DNA of 13,062 nucleotides from an uncultured bacterium (GCA_903844835.1 CAIMUU010000068.1:1-13062), one strand, 5' to 3'. Counted from the first letter of the stretch, positions 6,531-12,974 are shown. The notes: a model not told the origin generated them from the sequence alone. Numbers and translations: made by a program.

Positions 6531-7568
6531 CTAATAATACAAATCATGATGCAAGATGTAATATATTCGACGAGTTATTCTTTCGCCATATTTTTGCCAG
6601 AATTTATATGCCGTTGGTTTTACGGCTAAATCATAACAGCCGACATAGTCAGTAACTTGAGGGTTAAACCCAACTTTAAATGTCCCAAAGCCATAAAACG
6701 GATGTTTTGGGTTTTTTATTTGGCTTGAAGGTGGCGCTCCATATAAGTCATATTCTTTGATGTTGATAGATTTAAGGTATTCTATGGCAGCCATCTCTAG
6801 TAGGGAACTGGCCCCACGAACACTGTGATCACGAGTGCTAGCGGCATCTTTTCGGGCAGCTTTTGAGCCGATAACAGTAATAAAATCCATCGAAAGAACC
6901 TCGTTGCCGATTTTTGCAAACATAAATAAGCCAGTGCCAGCCCGGTAATGTGTTTGCCAGTAATTGTAATAATATTCAGGTTTTCGGACATGGGAACGAC
7001 CATTTATGGTCTGTTTCATCATTTCGTAAAAAAATGAACAATTTTTATCAGAGATTGGTACAATTTCGGTTGTGACGTTTGCCTTTTGGGCCGCCCTAAT
7101 ATTCCCCCGAACTTTTGAAGAAAAGCTAGCTGTAATTTCTTCAATTGATTTTGAGATATCGACTATGACAGTATTCGCCGCCTGAGCGTTTTTTGATTTT
7201 TTTAATTTTAGCTTTTTTAGGTCTTTGACAATAATTGGCGTTTCAAGTAATTCTGGTTCGAATTTTATTGCAAAAACATTATTTTGGCGGGCAAAATCAC
7301 GAAATTCTGGGATAAGTTTTTTTAGGTTTTCAACAGATGTGATACCAGGCCCCTTTGGGGTATACCAAAAATTTCCCAATATAGGGATTTTTCTTTCTAA
7401 GATTAAGATATAAATTTCATCTATAACAGCGTAGATGGCGTTCCAATTGTTGGTGGATTTTATTGAGCCAAATTCTTTAGTCTGGAAAATATTGCCACTA
7501 TCGGGGTTGGCAATAATATGGTTATCCCATTGGTCAACTTCAAGTTGTGTAGCAAATCTAGCTGTCAT
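6531..7568 (-). CDS. FemAB/FemX-type peptidoglycan bridge aminoacyltransferase
   Basis: The 345-residue protein belongs to the FemAB family, which uses aminoacyl-tRNA to add the first bridge residue to the side-chain amine of lipid II or UDP-MurNAc-pentapeptide at the cytoplasmic face. The two tandem GNAT-like halves are visible. The first ends around 140. The second begins with the typical S-S-K-V-R-G-N-I-R-A-A-Q-K segment (150-162) and continues through Y-D-L-Y-G-A-P-P (273-280), the F-Y-G-F-G-T-F-K-V-G-F-N-P stretch (291-303) and Y-V-G-C-Y-D-L (308-314). There is no long coiled-coil arm between the halves, as in FemX rather than FemA. Which residue is added cannot be read from the sequence. 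It heads the minus-strand wall block that continues into the DDAH-like gene, ddl and murF. No Shine-Dalgarno sequence precedes its ATG; a TACAAT box ends eight bases before it. Confidence 0.86.
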   Translation of the reverse strand: MTARFATQLEVDQWDNHIIANPDSGNIFQTKEFGSIKSTNNWNAIYAVIDEIYILILERKIPILGNFWYTPKGPGITSVENLKKLIPEFRDFARQNNVFAIKFEPELLETPIIVKDLKKLKLKKSKNAQAANTVIVDISKSIEEITASFSSKVRGNIRAAQKANVTTEIVPISDKNCSFFYEMMKQTINGRSHVRKPEYYYNYWQTHYRAGTGLFMFAKIGNEVLSMDFITVIGSKAARKDAASTRDHSVRGASSLLEMAAIEYLKSINIKEYDLYGAPPSSQIKNPKHPFYGFGTFKVGFNPQVTDYVGCYDLAVKPTAYKFWQKYGERITRRIYYILHHDLYY

Positions 7569-7576
7569 TAGTGACT

Positions 7577-7582
7577 ATTGTA
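7577..7582 (-). promoter_or_regulatory. Possible -10 box of the FemX-like gene, near-leaderless
   Basis: On the minus strand TACAAT (7582-7577) ends eight bases before the ATG at 7568. This is where a -10 hexamer would sit for transcription starting at or within two bases of the start codon. The -35 region is poor. The 63-bp gap behind the hypothetical gene holds no Shine-Dalgarno sequence. Confidence 0.35.
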
Positions 7583-7631
7583 GACGTAAGTTTAATAAAA
7601 GAGAAGTGTAGATGGGTTCAAACTAAGTTTA

Positions 7632-8126
7632 TTAAATGCTGGTTTGAGCTGGTGTTGAAAGGAAATCAATTTCTTTGATGATATCTAGTAGGGCTTGGGC
7701 GCGCTTTGACTCGTCAGGGATGGCTCGAGCTGTTTCGTGAGCAGGGGCAATTAGAGTGGTGTCGTCAGTACTGCGGAGTAATAGCAGATAAATGTCGAAC
7801 TTTTCCTCAGGCGATAAATCAAGCTTGTCAACAAGTGGGCGAAGTTCTTTTAAGGCATCTTTTTTAATTGATTCAAGATTACCGTTATCTAAGGCCGTTT
7901 TGGGAGACTCATCTGTCGGAGCGTTATAGCCGAAAACTGGGGGTAGTGGAGCGTCCTTTTTAATTGGGTCAGCAATCGGAACTGGCGTAGGAGTAGGTAA
8001 TGGAATAATCGCTGGGGTTTCTTCATAGCTAAAATTTGTGTCATTATCACGTGACACGCCAGCTAATACTTTGGCTAATTCTTGATCGTCGCTGATTGGT
8101 TTTGTTTCTTGTGGTTGAATATCCAT
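7632..8126 (-). CDS. Hypothetical cytoplasmic protein: acidic, proline-rich N-terminal half and helical C-terminal half
   Basis: I do not recognise a named family. From ATG 8126 the product has 164 residues, no signal peptide and no membrane segment. Residues 1-70 are low-complexity and probably disordered, with a Pro/Thr/Ile/Val-rich stretch (P-L-P-T-P-T-P-V-P) and scattered acidic residues. Residues 82-164 look like a compact helical domain: a charged helix around K-K-D-A-L-K-E-L-R-P-L-V-D-K-L, then S-P-E-E-K-F-D-I-Y-L-L-L-L-R, then A-H-E-T-A-R-A-I-P-D-E-S-K-R-A-Q-A-L-L-D-I-I-K-E-I. This start is preferred over the GTG at 8162 because AGGGGTGG lies at 8137-8130 just before it, and because likely -10 boxes fall between the two starts. 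I have the impression that similar proteins occur in other Saccharibacteria, which would need a search. It is divergent from the isomerase gene. Confidence 0.7.
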   Translation of the reverse strand: MDIQPQETKPISDDQELAKVLAGVSRDNDTNFSYEETPAIIPLPTPTPVPIADPIKKDAPLPPVFGYNAPTDESPKTALDNGNLESIKKDALKELRPLVDKLDLSPEEKFDIYLLLLRSTDDTTLIAPAHETARAIPDESKRAQALLDIIKEIDFLSTPAQTSI

Positions 8127-8129
8127 TTT

Positions 8130-8177
8130 CCACCCCTGATAATTATGCTTATACTTATTCACTTAATACTGTATCAT
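8130..8177. promoter_or_regulatory. Divergent promoter region between the hypothetical gene and the isomerase gene
   Basis: The 93-bp gap contains signals in both directions. Leftward, TATAAG (8153-8148) and CATAAT (8147-8142) are candidate -10 boxes, followed by AGGGGTGG (8137-8130) as ribosome binding site. Rightward, TATCAT (8172-8177) is a candidate -10 for the isomerase gene. The same six bases read ATGATA on the minus strand, 18 bp from TATAAG, where the leftward -35 would be. The two promoters would then overlap and exclude each other. All boxes are imperfect, so this is tentative. Confidence 0.35.
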
Positions 8178-8219
8178 AGTTATATGGGCTTGAGCAAGAA
8201 TTATTAAAGGAGCAGTTAA

Positions 8220-9260
8220 ATGTTAGATGATTTGAATTTATTAAAACGTCACGATTCTTGGGAAGACCTAGAACTTGCTGGTTTGCAGTTTGAGCAAACA
8301 AAGTTTGTGGCAAATATTGTTAATGGTGAGCACGATGGTAGGGCCATTACAAATGTAGTTGTGGCTGGCATGGGTGGCTCGGCACTGGCTGCGTTATTTG
8401 TAAAATATTGGTTCAAGTCAGATTTGAAGCTGCCTTTTGAGATTATCAAGACCTATGATTTGCCGGCTAGTGTTGGTAATAATACGCTAGTAATTGCCAG
8501 TAGTTATTCGGGCAACACCGAAGAGACAATTAGCTGTCTGGCTCAGGCACAGTCGAGGGGTGCTCAAATCGCAATTATTGCTTCGGGTGGCCAGTTAATT
8601 AGCCTAGCAACTTCAAACGAAATTGCCCATGTTGTTTTGCCGGTTGGTTTTCAGCCGCGTATGGCCATGATTTACACGCTCTGCTCGATAGTGACATTAT
8701 TAGCTCATTTTGGAGTTGTTTCCGCCGACAAGCTAAGTGAAATTTCTAGTACGGCTGACTGGCTTAAGTTAGAAAGTGCAAATTGGGCGGGGGAAGTGTC
8801 AATTAGTAAAAATTACGCCAAGCAATTGGCTTTGCATGCGGTCGGTAAGACAGCTGTTTTTTTCAGTGGCACCTTATCGTACCCAGTGGCTTATAAATGG
8901 AAGACTTGTTTTAATGAAACTGCCAAAAATTTAGCTTTTTTGTGTGAACTACCAGAGTTTAATCATAATGAGATTCTGGGCTGGACGTCCCACCCTGTTG
9001 AAAAGCCGTTTGCTGTTTTTGACATGGTTAGTAATTTAGAACATCCGCAAATATTAAAGCGTTTTGAAATTTCTGATCGCCTACTCAGTGGCCAGCGCCC
9101 TAAATCGATGATTGTTAATTTGGCTGGCAAATCGGCTATCGAGCAGTTGTTGTGGGGTAGTATTTTGGCTGATTTTGTTAGCATATATGTGGCGGTATTA
9201 AATGGTGTTAGCCCAATGTCTGTTCAGCTAATTGAAAAATTAAAGTTAGAACTTGGATAG
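8220..9260 (+). CDS. Bifunctional phosphoglucose/phosphomannose isomerase (SIS family)
   Basis: This 346-residue protein is of the archaeal/bacterial bifunctional PGI/PMI type. It interconverts fructose 6-phosphate with glucose 6-phosphate and mannose 6-phosphate in the cytoplasm. Two SIS sugar-phosphate domains are visible. The first has G-M-G-G-S-A (50-55) and S-Y-S-G-N-T-E-E (95-102). The second has W-K-T-C-F-N-E-T-A-K (227-236) and P-E-F-N-H-N-E (245-251), typical of the bact-PGI_C domain. E233 and H249 have the same 16-residue spacing as the catalytic Glu203 and His219 reported for the Pyrobaculum enzyme. The C-terminus ends in the usual helix after G-V-S-P-M-S-V. AAAGGAG at 8206-8212, seven bases before the ATG, fixes the start. 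The tRNA-Ser promoter begins just six bases after its stop codon. It links hexose entry to glycolysis and to mannose-based sugar nucleotides. Confidence 0.9.
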   Translation: MLDDLNLLKRHDSWEDLELAGLQFEQTKFVANIVNGEHDGRAITNVVVAGMGGSALAALFVKYWFKSDLKLPFEIIKTYDLPASVGNNTLVIASSYSGNTEETISCLAQAQSRGAQIAIIASGGQLISLATSNEIAHVVLPVGFQPRMAMIYTLCSIVTLLAHFGVVSADKLSEISSTADWLKLESANWAGEVSISKNYAKQLALHAVGKTAVFFSGTLSYPVAYKWKTCFNETAKNLAFLCELPEFNHNEILGWTSHPVEKPFAVFDMVSNLEHPQILKRFEISDRLLSGQRPKSMIVNLAGKSAIEQLLWGSILADFVSIYVAVLNGVSPMSVQLIEKLKLELG

Positions 9261-9265
9261 TCTGC

Positions 9266-9274
9266 TGGTATAAT
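9266..9274 (+). promoter_or_regulatory. Extended -10 promoter of tRNA-Ser
   Basis: TGGTATAAT at 9266-9274 is a perfect TATAAT with the TGn extension. It ends nine bases before the mature 5' end of the tRNA (9284), so the primary transcript would carry only a few extra 5' bases. TTAGAA at 9246-9251 stands 17 bp upstream but is a weak -35 and lies inside the isomerase gene. Confidence 0.6.
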
Positions 9275-9283
9275 CACTGGCAG

Positions 9284-9373
9284 GGAGAGATCGCATAGTG
9301 GTCGAGTGCGCTACCTTGGAAAGGTAGTATGTTCGCAAGGGCATCGAGGGTTCAAATCCCTCTCTCTCCGCCA
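9284..9373 (+). tRNA. tRNA-Ser (anticodon GGA), CCA encoded
   Basis: A complete class II tRNA folds here. The acceptor stem GGAGAGA (9284-9290) pairs with TCTCTCC (9363-9369). The D stem is GCA/TGC around a GTGGTCG-containing loop. The anticodon stem CTACC/GGTAG encloses the loop TTGGAAA with anticodon GGA, which reads UCC and UCU serine codons. The variable arm is long, as expected for serine: ATGTTC pairs with GGGCAT (two G-U pairs) across a GCAA tetraloop. The T stem GAGGG/CCCTC has the loop TTCAAAT. The discriminator is G9370, and CCA is encoded at 9371-9373. No tRNA terminator hairpin is seen downstream, so the transcript may run into the next small gene. Confidence 0.96.
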
Positions 9374-9417
9374 AATTAAAATTACCATAAGTGCTAAAAC
9401 TATTAATGGAGGCATAT

Positions 9418-9687
9418 ATGAAAAAATGTGAAACGAAATATAGCGAAGAGCAAATAGAGAAAAATATCGAAAAAAGTTTTGAAAATTGTTGTTCGGGAGG
9501 ACACAGGCGCAAGCATCACGGTCACTCTGGTGGTGGTGATGTTGTCTACTGTTTGGGTGTTATTGGCGCAGCCATATTCTTTATTGGCCAAGCTACGACA
9601 TTTTGGATGGGTGTGCTCGGTTTTTTGAAAGCGATTGTTTGGCCAATATTTATGGTTTATGAAGTTTTAAAATTTCTTATTAAATAA
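9418..9687 (+). CDS. Small Cys/His-rich protein with two predicted membrane segments
   Basis: This 89-residue protein is not recognised as a named family. Residues 1-23 are charged and probably helical. A short metal-ligand-like segment follows, with C24, C25, H29, H33, H34 and H36 (C-C-S-G-G-H then H-H-G-H) and C4 near the start. Two hydrophobic segments lie at about 43-59 and 62-80 with few charges between them, so a hairpin membrane protein with its Cys/His segment on one side is likely. The start is fixed by TGGAGG at 9407-9412, five bases before the ATG; a longer GTG start at 9391 would overlap that site. It lies between tRNA-Ser and the anchored C39 protein. No strong promoter is visible in the 44-bp gap after the tRNA, so cotranscription with the tRNA is possible. 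Function is unknown; heavy-metal binding is only a suggestion from the residues. Confidence 0.7.
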   Translation: MKKCETKYSEEQIEKNIEKSFENCCSGGHRRKHHGHSGGGDVVYCLGVIGAAIFFIGQATTFWMGVLGFLKAIVWPIFMVYEVLKFLIK

Positions 9688-9697
9688 AAAAATATAT

Positions 9698-9725
9698 CTT
9701 ACAACATACTTGCTTATGCTATACT
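9698..9725 (+). promoter_or_regulatory. Promoter of the Ig/C39 surface protein gene
   Basis: TGCTATACT (9717-9725) is an extended -10 one mismatch from TATAAT. CTTACA (9698-9703) lies 16 bp upstream, matching four of six -35 positions. Transcription would begin near 9732 and leave a leader of about 92 nt before the ATG at 9824. A second possible -10, TAATAT (9801-9806), would give a leader of only about ten bases. Confidence 0.45.
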
Positions 9726-9750
9726 AATAGTGCTAATTTAAAAAATAAAA

Positions 9751-9813
9751 AGGTGGCTCACTCTAATATTCTTCATAGAAAATCAATCTATGTTGATTAG
9801 TAATATGTGACCT
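9751..9813 (+). promoter_or_regulatory. Structured 5' leader of the Ig/C39 gene (candidate cis-regulatory RNA)
   Basis: The 3' strand AATATGTGACCT (9802-9813) can pair without interruption with three upstream blocks. AGGT (9751-9754), CAC (9759-9761) and ATATT (9766-9770) give 12 pairs, with two four-base bulges, GGCT and TCTA. Inside this helix lie CATAGA (9774-9779), AATCAA (9781-9786), TCTATG (9787-9792) and TTGATT (9793-9798). The first pairs with the third, or the second with the fourth, but not both. I know no named riboswitch with this pattern. It is hand-folded from one sequence. Confidence 0.4.
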
Positions 9814-9823
9814 CAGAGATGGT

Positions 9824-11761
9824 ATGCAGGACGAAAGGTTTACGAGAAGGCGCGAGTATAACCGGCAACTAATATCGTTGTTTGATTATTTTGCTACTCA
9901 ATCTGACCAAAAGTCTGTTGCGAAAGCGCAAGTTTTATCGAAAAAATGGCCCAAAAGTCATATTTTTGAGGTTGCAGGAATTGTACTAATTATTCCAATT
10001 GCTACTTTATTTTTTATGCGAACAAGCATGGCGATTAGCCCTGTTTATAGTAGGGCCGATCAATCTATAGGGCAGCCCTTTACGATTTATTTAAATGGGA
10101 TGGTCAGTGATATTTCATTAAGCGATATTAAAATATCACCAGCGATTAGCGGTAGTTGGGAGTTTAAAAGTGGCATGCTGATTGGCAGCGATAAACTTAT
10201 CTTTACCCCAACTGATGATTTTAAGGTGGACACATCCTACACAGTTTCGCTTCCGAGTGTTAAAAGAGTATTAATTGGGAGCTCTGAAATTAATGATGTT
10301 AGTTTTAACACCGAAAAGGCACCTGATCTTGCCAGCGTTGGCATTAACGCCGTCGAAGATAATAGCGTAATTGCGGCAGATTATGAATTTGACGTAAGTT
10401 TTGCGGCTCCGATAAGGGGCCTGAGAAAGCTGGAGCTTAGGACCAATCCCGATTTATCTATGGGGATGAACTCAACGGACGACCAGTCTTTTAATTGGAA
10501 GTCGGGCGATGTCTTGCCCCAGGGCCAGACACTCGCAATCGAACTATACGATAGTAAAAATGATGTTGTGTTAGCGACAAAGAGTCTGAAGGTTGCTGAC
10601 GAACCAGCTATAGTAACGCCCGTAATAAGTGACCATTTTGTAGATGGTGATGTTGCAACAATCATATTTAATCGGCCGATTGATCCAAGTTCTAGCAATA
10701 TTGTCTTTAGTATTGATGGCCAAGGTTATTGGCAGGATGATACTACCTATGTGTTTAATCCAAACTCGGTCTACCCGGGCGAAACCTATAGCTATACGAT
10801 TAAAGCTGGGCTACGAAGCAAAGAGGGCGGGGTCCTATTAGCAGACCAAACTTTGACTTTTTCAACTACTGGGTCAGTGAAAATTATTAACTCTTTGCCG
10901 TATGGGAATGGTTTGTCACAAGCTAGCCAACAGATTCGTTTTACATTTGATCAGCCGGTTGATCACGACTCGGTTGCTAATCGCTTTTCAATTTCATCAG
11001 GCAGAATTACTGGTACGTCTTGGCAGGGCGATACTTTTATCGCTAATGTCGTTGACCTTGGTTTCCAAAAGACTGTGGTGGCTAGATTATCTTCGGGCAT
11101 AAAAAATGCCGGTTTTGGGTCACCTAGCGTCCAGCAGTTTAGTAATACTTTTACTACCGAAGCAGTCAGTGTGCGGCTTAATATTCCATTTTATTATCAG
11201 CAATATAACGCCACGTGTGCTGCTGCGTCGTTAAGAATGGTCCTGGCGTATAAGGGCATATACACTGATGACTTATCGATAGTTAACAAAATGGGCTATG
11301 CGCCAACGACAATTAACAAAACTACGGACCCAGCTACCTGGGATGACCCGCAAGAGATGTTTGTCGGTTCGGTCAGTGGTTCAATTACTGCCGGCACTAG
11401 TGCTGGCCCAGACGCTCCGCCAGTTGCCAAGGCTGCTCAGAGTTTTGGCGTAAGTGCTACGGCAGTAACGGGTGTTGGAATTAATTGGATTGCTCAGCAA
11501 CTTTATAATGGGTATCCAGTAATTTATTTTGGAGCTACTTCTAACACTTCAAATATTAGTTGGAAAACGCCATCCGGTAGGATAGAATTAATGAACCTAA
11601 CTAGTCATTCGGGCGTTGTCACTGGCGTGTCGGGTGAGCCTGGTGATCCACTTGGTTTTTGGATAAGCGACCCGACAGGTGGCACAAGTTATTGGTCTGC
11701 TAGTAGATTTGCTGCAAATATAAATAGAGACGCCTACCACCAAGCGGTTGTGGTGTATTAA
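9824..11761 (+). CDS. Membrane-anchored surface protein with Ig-like domains and a C-terminal C39-like cysteine peptidase domain
   Basis: The product is 645 residues. The basic N-terminus (1-45) is followed by one membrane segment (about 48-68) with no obvious signal-peptidase site, so it is probably an anchored protein with the rest outside. Residues 75-445 contain several beta-rich Ig-like domains of the SbsA/Big_5 kind, at about 75-163, 260-348 and 352-446. Each has a V-x-F-x-x-P-I/V-D-like strand and ends in T-F-S/N-T. The C-terminal domain (450-645) resembles the C39-like peptidase family. C465 is in Y-Q-Q-Y-N-A-T-C-A-A-A-S-L, with the oxyanion Gln just before, H595 in T-S-H-S-G-V-V and D616 in I-S-D-P, all in the expected order. 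There is no ABC transporter domain, so it is not a bacteriocin exporter. The Ig stack would hold a protease-like domain away from the membrane, where it could act on host or neighbouring cell surfaces or on its own wall. The start has no clear ribosome binding site and a structured leader. Confidence 0.82.
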   Translation: MQDERFTRRREYNRQLISLFDYFATQSDQKSVAKAQVLSKKWPKSHIFEVAGIVLIIPIATLFFMRTSMAISPVYSRADQSIGQPFTIYLNGMVSDISLSDIKISPAISGSWEFKSGMLIGSDKLIFTPTDDFKVDTSYTVSLPSVKRVLIGSSEINDVSFNTEKAPDLASVGINAVEDNSVIAADYEFDVSFAAPIRGLRKLELRTNPDLSMGMNSTDDQSFNWKSGDVLPQGQTLAIELYDSKNDVVLATKSLKVADEPAIVTPVISDHFVDGDVATIIFNRPIDPSSSNIVFSIDGQGYWQDDTTYVFNPNSVYPGETYSYTIKAGLRSKEGGVLLADQTLTFSTTGSVKIINSLPYGNGLSQASQQIRFTFDQPVDHDSVANRFSISSGRITGTSWQGDTFIANVVDLGFQKTVVARLSSGIKNAGFGSPSVQQFSNTFTTEAVSVRLNIPFYYQQYNATCAAASLRMVLAYKGIYTDDLSIVNKMGYAPTTINKTTDPATWDDPQEMFVGSVSGSITAGTSAGPDAPPVAKAAQSFGVSATAVTGVGINWIAQQLYNGYPVIYFGATSNTSNISWKTPSGRIELMNLTSHSGVVTGVSGEPGDPLGFWISDPTGGTSYWSASRFAANINRDAYHQAVVVY

Positions 11762-11769
11762 TTTATATA

Positions 11770-11799
11770 TTGTTATCTTTTTTCTGGGATGGATAGTAA
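11770..11799 (+). promoter_or_regulatory. Possible promoter of the malic enzyme gene, near-leaderless
   Basis: TTGTTA (11770-11775) and TAGTAA (11794-11799) are separated by 18 bp. The latter ends nine bases before the ATG at 11809; TAAACT (11797-11802), ending six bases before it, is an alternative -10. Either would start transcription within a few bases of the start codon. No Shine-Dalgarno sequence is present. Confidence 0.4.
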
Positions 11800-11808
11800 A
11801 CTAGTAGA

Positions 11809-12957
11809 ATGCAAAACGACGTATATCAAAAATCACTTGAACTACATAAAAGGCACCACGGTAAGATTGAAACAATTAGCAAAATAAAATTGGTCTCTAG
11901 GGATGTTCTGTCATTGGCTTATACTCCTGGAGTAGCCGAGGTTTGCCGTGAAATTGCGCGTGACCCAAAGTTGGCGCGCGAATACACACTCAAGCATAAT
12001 ACGATTGCGATAGTATCAGACGGGACTGCGATTTTGGGGCTCGGTGACTTGGGGCCACTAGCGGCTATTCCGGTGATGGAAGGCAAGGCGGCAATTTTTA
12101 AAGAATTTGCTGGTGTTGATGCTTTCCCGATTTGTCTCGATACTAAGGACACCGAAGAGATTATTAAGGCCGTCAAGCAAATTGCACCAGTTTTTGGTGG
12201 TATAAACTTGGAGGATATTTCGGCACCACGTTGCTTTGAGATTGAAGAGCGCCTGCGCCGAGAGTTGTCAATTCCTGTAATGCACGATGACCAATGGGGA
12301 GCAGCGACGGTTACATTGGCTGGAATCATAAATTCTTTAAAATTAACCAACCAGAATAAACAAGATGTAAAAGTTGTGATAAGTGGGGTAGGGGCAGCTG
12401 GCGTGGCAACGGCACGACTACTGCTGATCTATGGGATTACGAATATTGTTTATTGTGACAGTCAAGGGATTATTCATCTCGCCAGGACCGACCTAACGCC
12501 ACAAAAACTTGAATTATTGGCCGGCAGTTCGGTCAAGCCGACGGCTGGCATATTGGCCGACGCAATTAAGGGGGCTCATATTTTTATCGGTCTTTCAAAG
12601 CCGGGGTTATTGACGCCAGATATGGTCAAGACTATGGCATCAAAGCCTATCATTTTTGCGATGGCTAATCCAACACCAGAAATTATGCCCGATGAGGCAA
12701 AGGCGGCCGGGGCTTTTATTGTAGCAACTGGACGGAGCGATTTTCCTAACCAAGCTAATAATTCTTTGGTTTTTCCGGGGGCGTTTAAGGGTATGCTTGA
12801 CGCAAACATTGCTCAGTTCAAGATTGAAATGTTCAGTGCTATCGCTCAGGCGATCGCTGATGCGGTGGTCGATTTAGCGCCTGACAAAATCCTACCTGGG
12901 ATGTTTGAATCTAGGATCGTGACCATTGTAGCCGATGCAATTAAGAGATATAAATAG
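11809..12957 (+). CDS. NAD(P)-dependent malic enzyme (malate to pyruvate)
   Basis: The 382-residue enzyme is of the short bacterial malic enzyme type. It oxidatively decarboxylates malate to pyruvate and CO2 with NAD(P)+ and a divalent metal in the cytoplasm. The catalytic Tyr is Y38 in L-A-Y-T-P-G-V-A. S-D-G-T-A-I-L-G-L-G-D-L-G lies at 70-82 and the general-base Lys is K93 in M-E-G-K-A. Metal ligands fall in N-L-E-D (133-136) and H-D-D-Q-W-G (159-164). The Rossmann site G-V-G-A-A-G is at 193-198, then A-N-P-T-P-E at 286-291 and G-R-S-D-F-P-N-Q-A-N-N at 308-318. Length is slightly below the roughly 390-430 of most bacterial homologues. It lacks the C-terminal phosphotransacetylase-like domain of the long MaeB type. 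NAD versus NADP preference cannot be decided by eye. In a fermentative, reduced organism it would supply pyruvate and reduced cofactor. Confidence 0.93.
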   Translation: MQNDVYQKSLELHKRHHGKIETISKIKLVSRDVLSLAYTPGVAEVCREIARDPKLAREYTLKHNTIAIVSDGTAILGLGDLGPLAAIPVMEGKAAIFKEFAGVDAFPICLDTKDTEEIIKAVKQIAPVFGGINLEDISAPRCFEIEERLRRELSIPVMHDDQWGAATVTLAGIINSLKLTNQNKQDVKVVISGVGAAGVATARLLLIYGITNIVYCDSQGIIHLARTDLTPQKLELLAGSSVKPTAGILADAIKGAHIFIGLSKPGLLTPDMVKTMASKPIIFAMANPTPEIMPDEAKAAGAFIVATGRSDFPNQANNSLVFPGAFKGMLDANIAQFKIEMFSAIAQAIADAVVDLAPDKILPGMFESRIVTIVADAIKRYK

Positions 12958-12959
12958 CG

Positions 12960-12965
12960 TATAAT
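12960..12965 (+). promoter_or_regulatory. Promoter -10 box of the gene at the right edge
   Basis: A perfect TATAAT lies at 12960-12965, two bases after the malic enzyme stop codon. It would start transcription near 12972, leaving a leader of about 65 nt before the GTG at 13038. No good -35 box is seen, and the upstream side lies within the malic enzyme gene. Confidence 0.45.
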
Positions 12966-12974
12966 ATACAACAC

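Noticed and set aside
8127..8162. Longer start (GTG 8162) for the minus-strand hypothetical gene
   Set aside because: The AGGGGTGG site is placed for ATG 8126, and the candidate -10 boxes would lie inside the longer coding sequence.
9391..9417. GTG 9391 as start of the small Cys/His-rich protein
   Set aside because: A good TGGAGG site stands five bases before ATG 9418, and the extra residues include that site.
9774..9798. An H-type pseudoknot formed by both six-pair stems at once
   Set aside because: No bases remain between blocks 3 and 4 to cross the six-pair first stem, so both stems cannot form together; alternative hairpins are the better reading.
11162..11761. Bacteriocin-processing ABC transporter (C39 domain type)
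   Set aside because: The C39-like domain is C-terminal behind Ig-like domains, and no ABC transporter membrane or ATPase domain is present here or next door.
11734..11780. Stem-loop near the end of the C39 gene (CCAC, bulge, AA paired with TTGTGG) as a terminator
   Set aside because: The stem lies inside the last codons, is only six pairs with a bulge, and the T run at 11778-11783 is too far away for a normal terminator.
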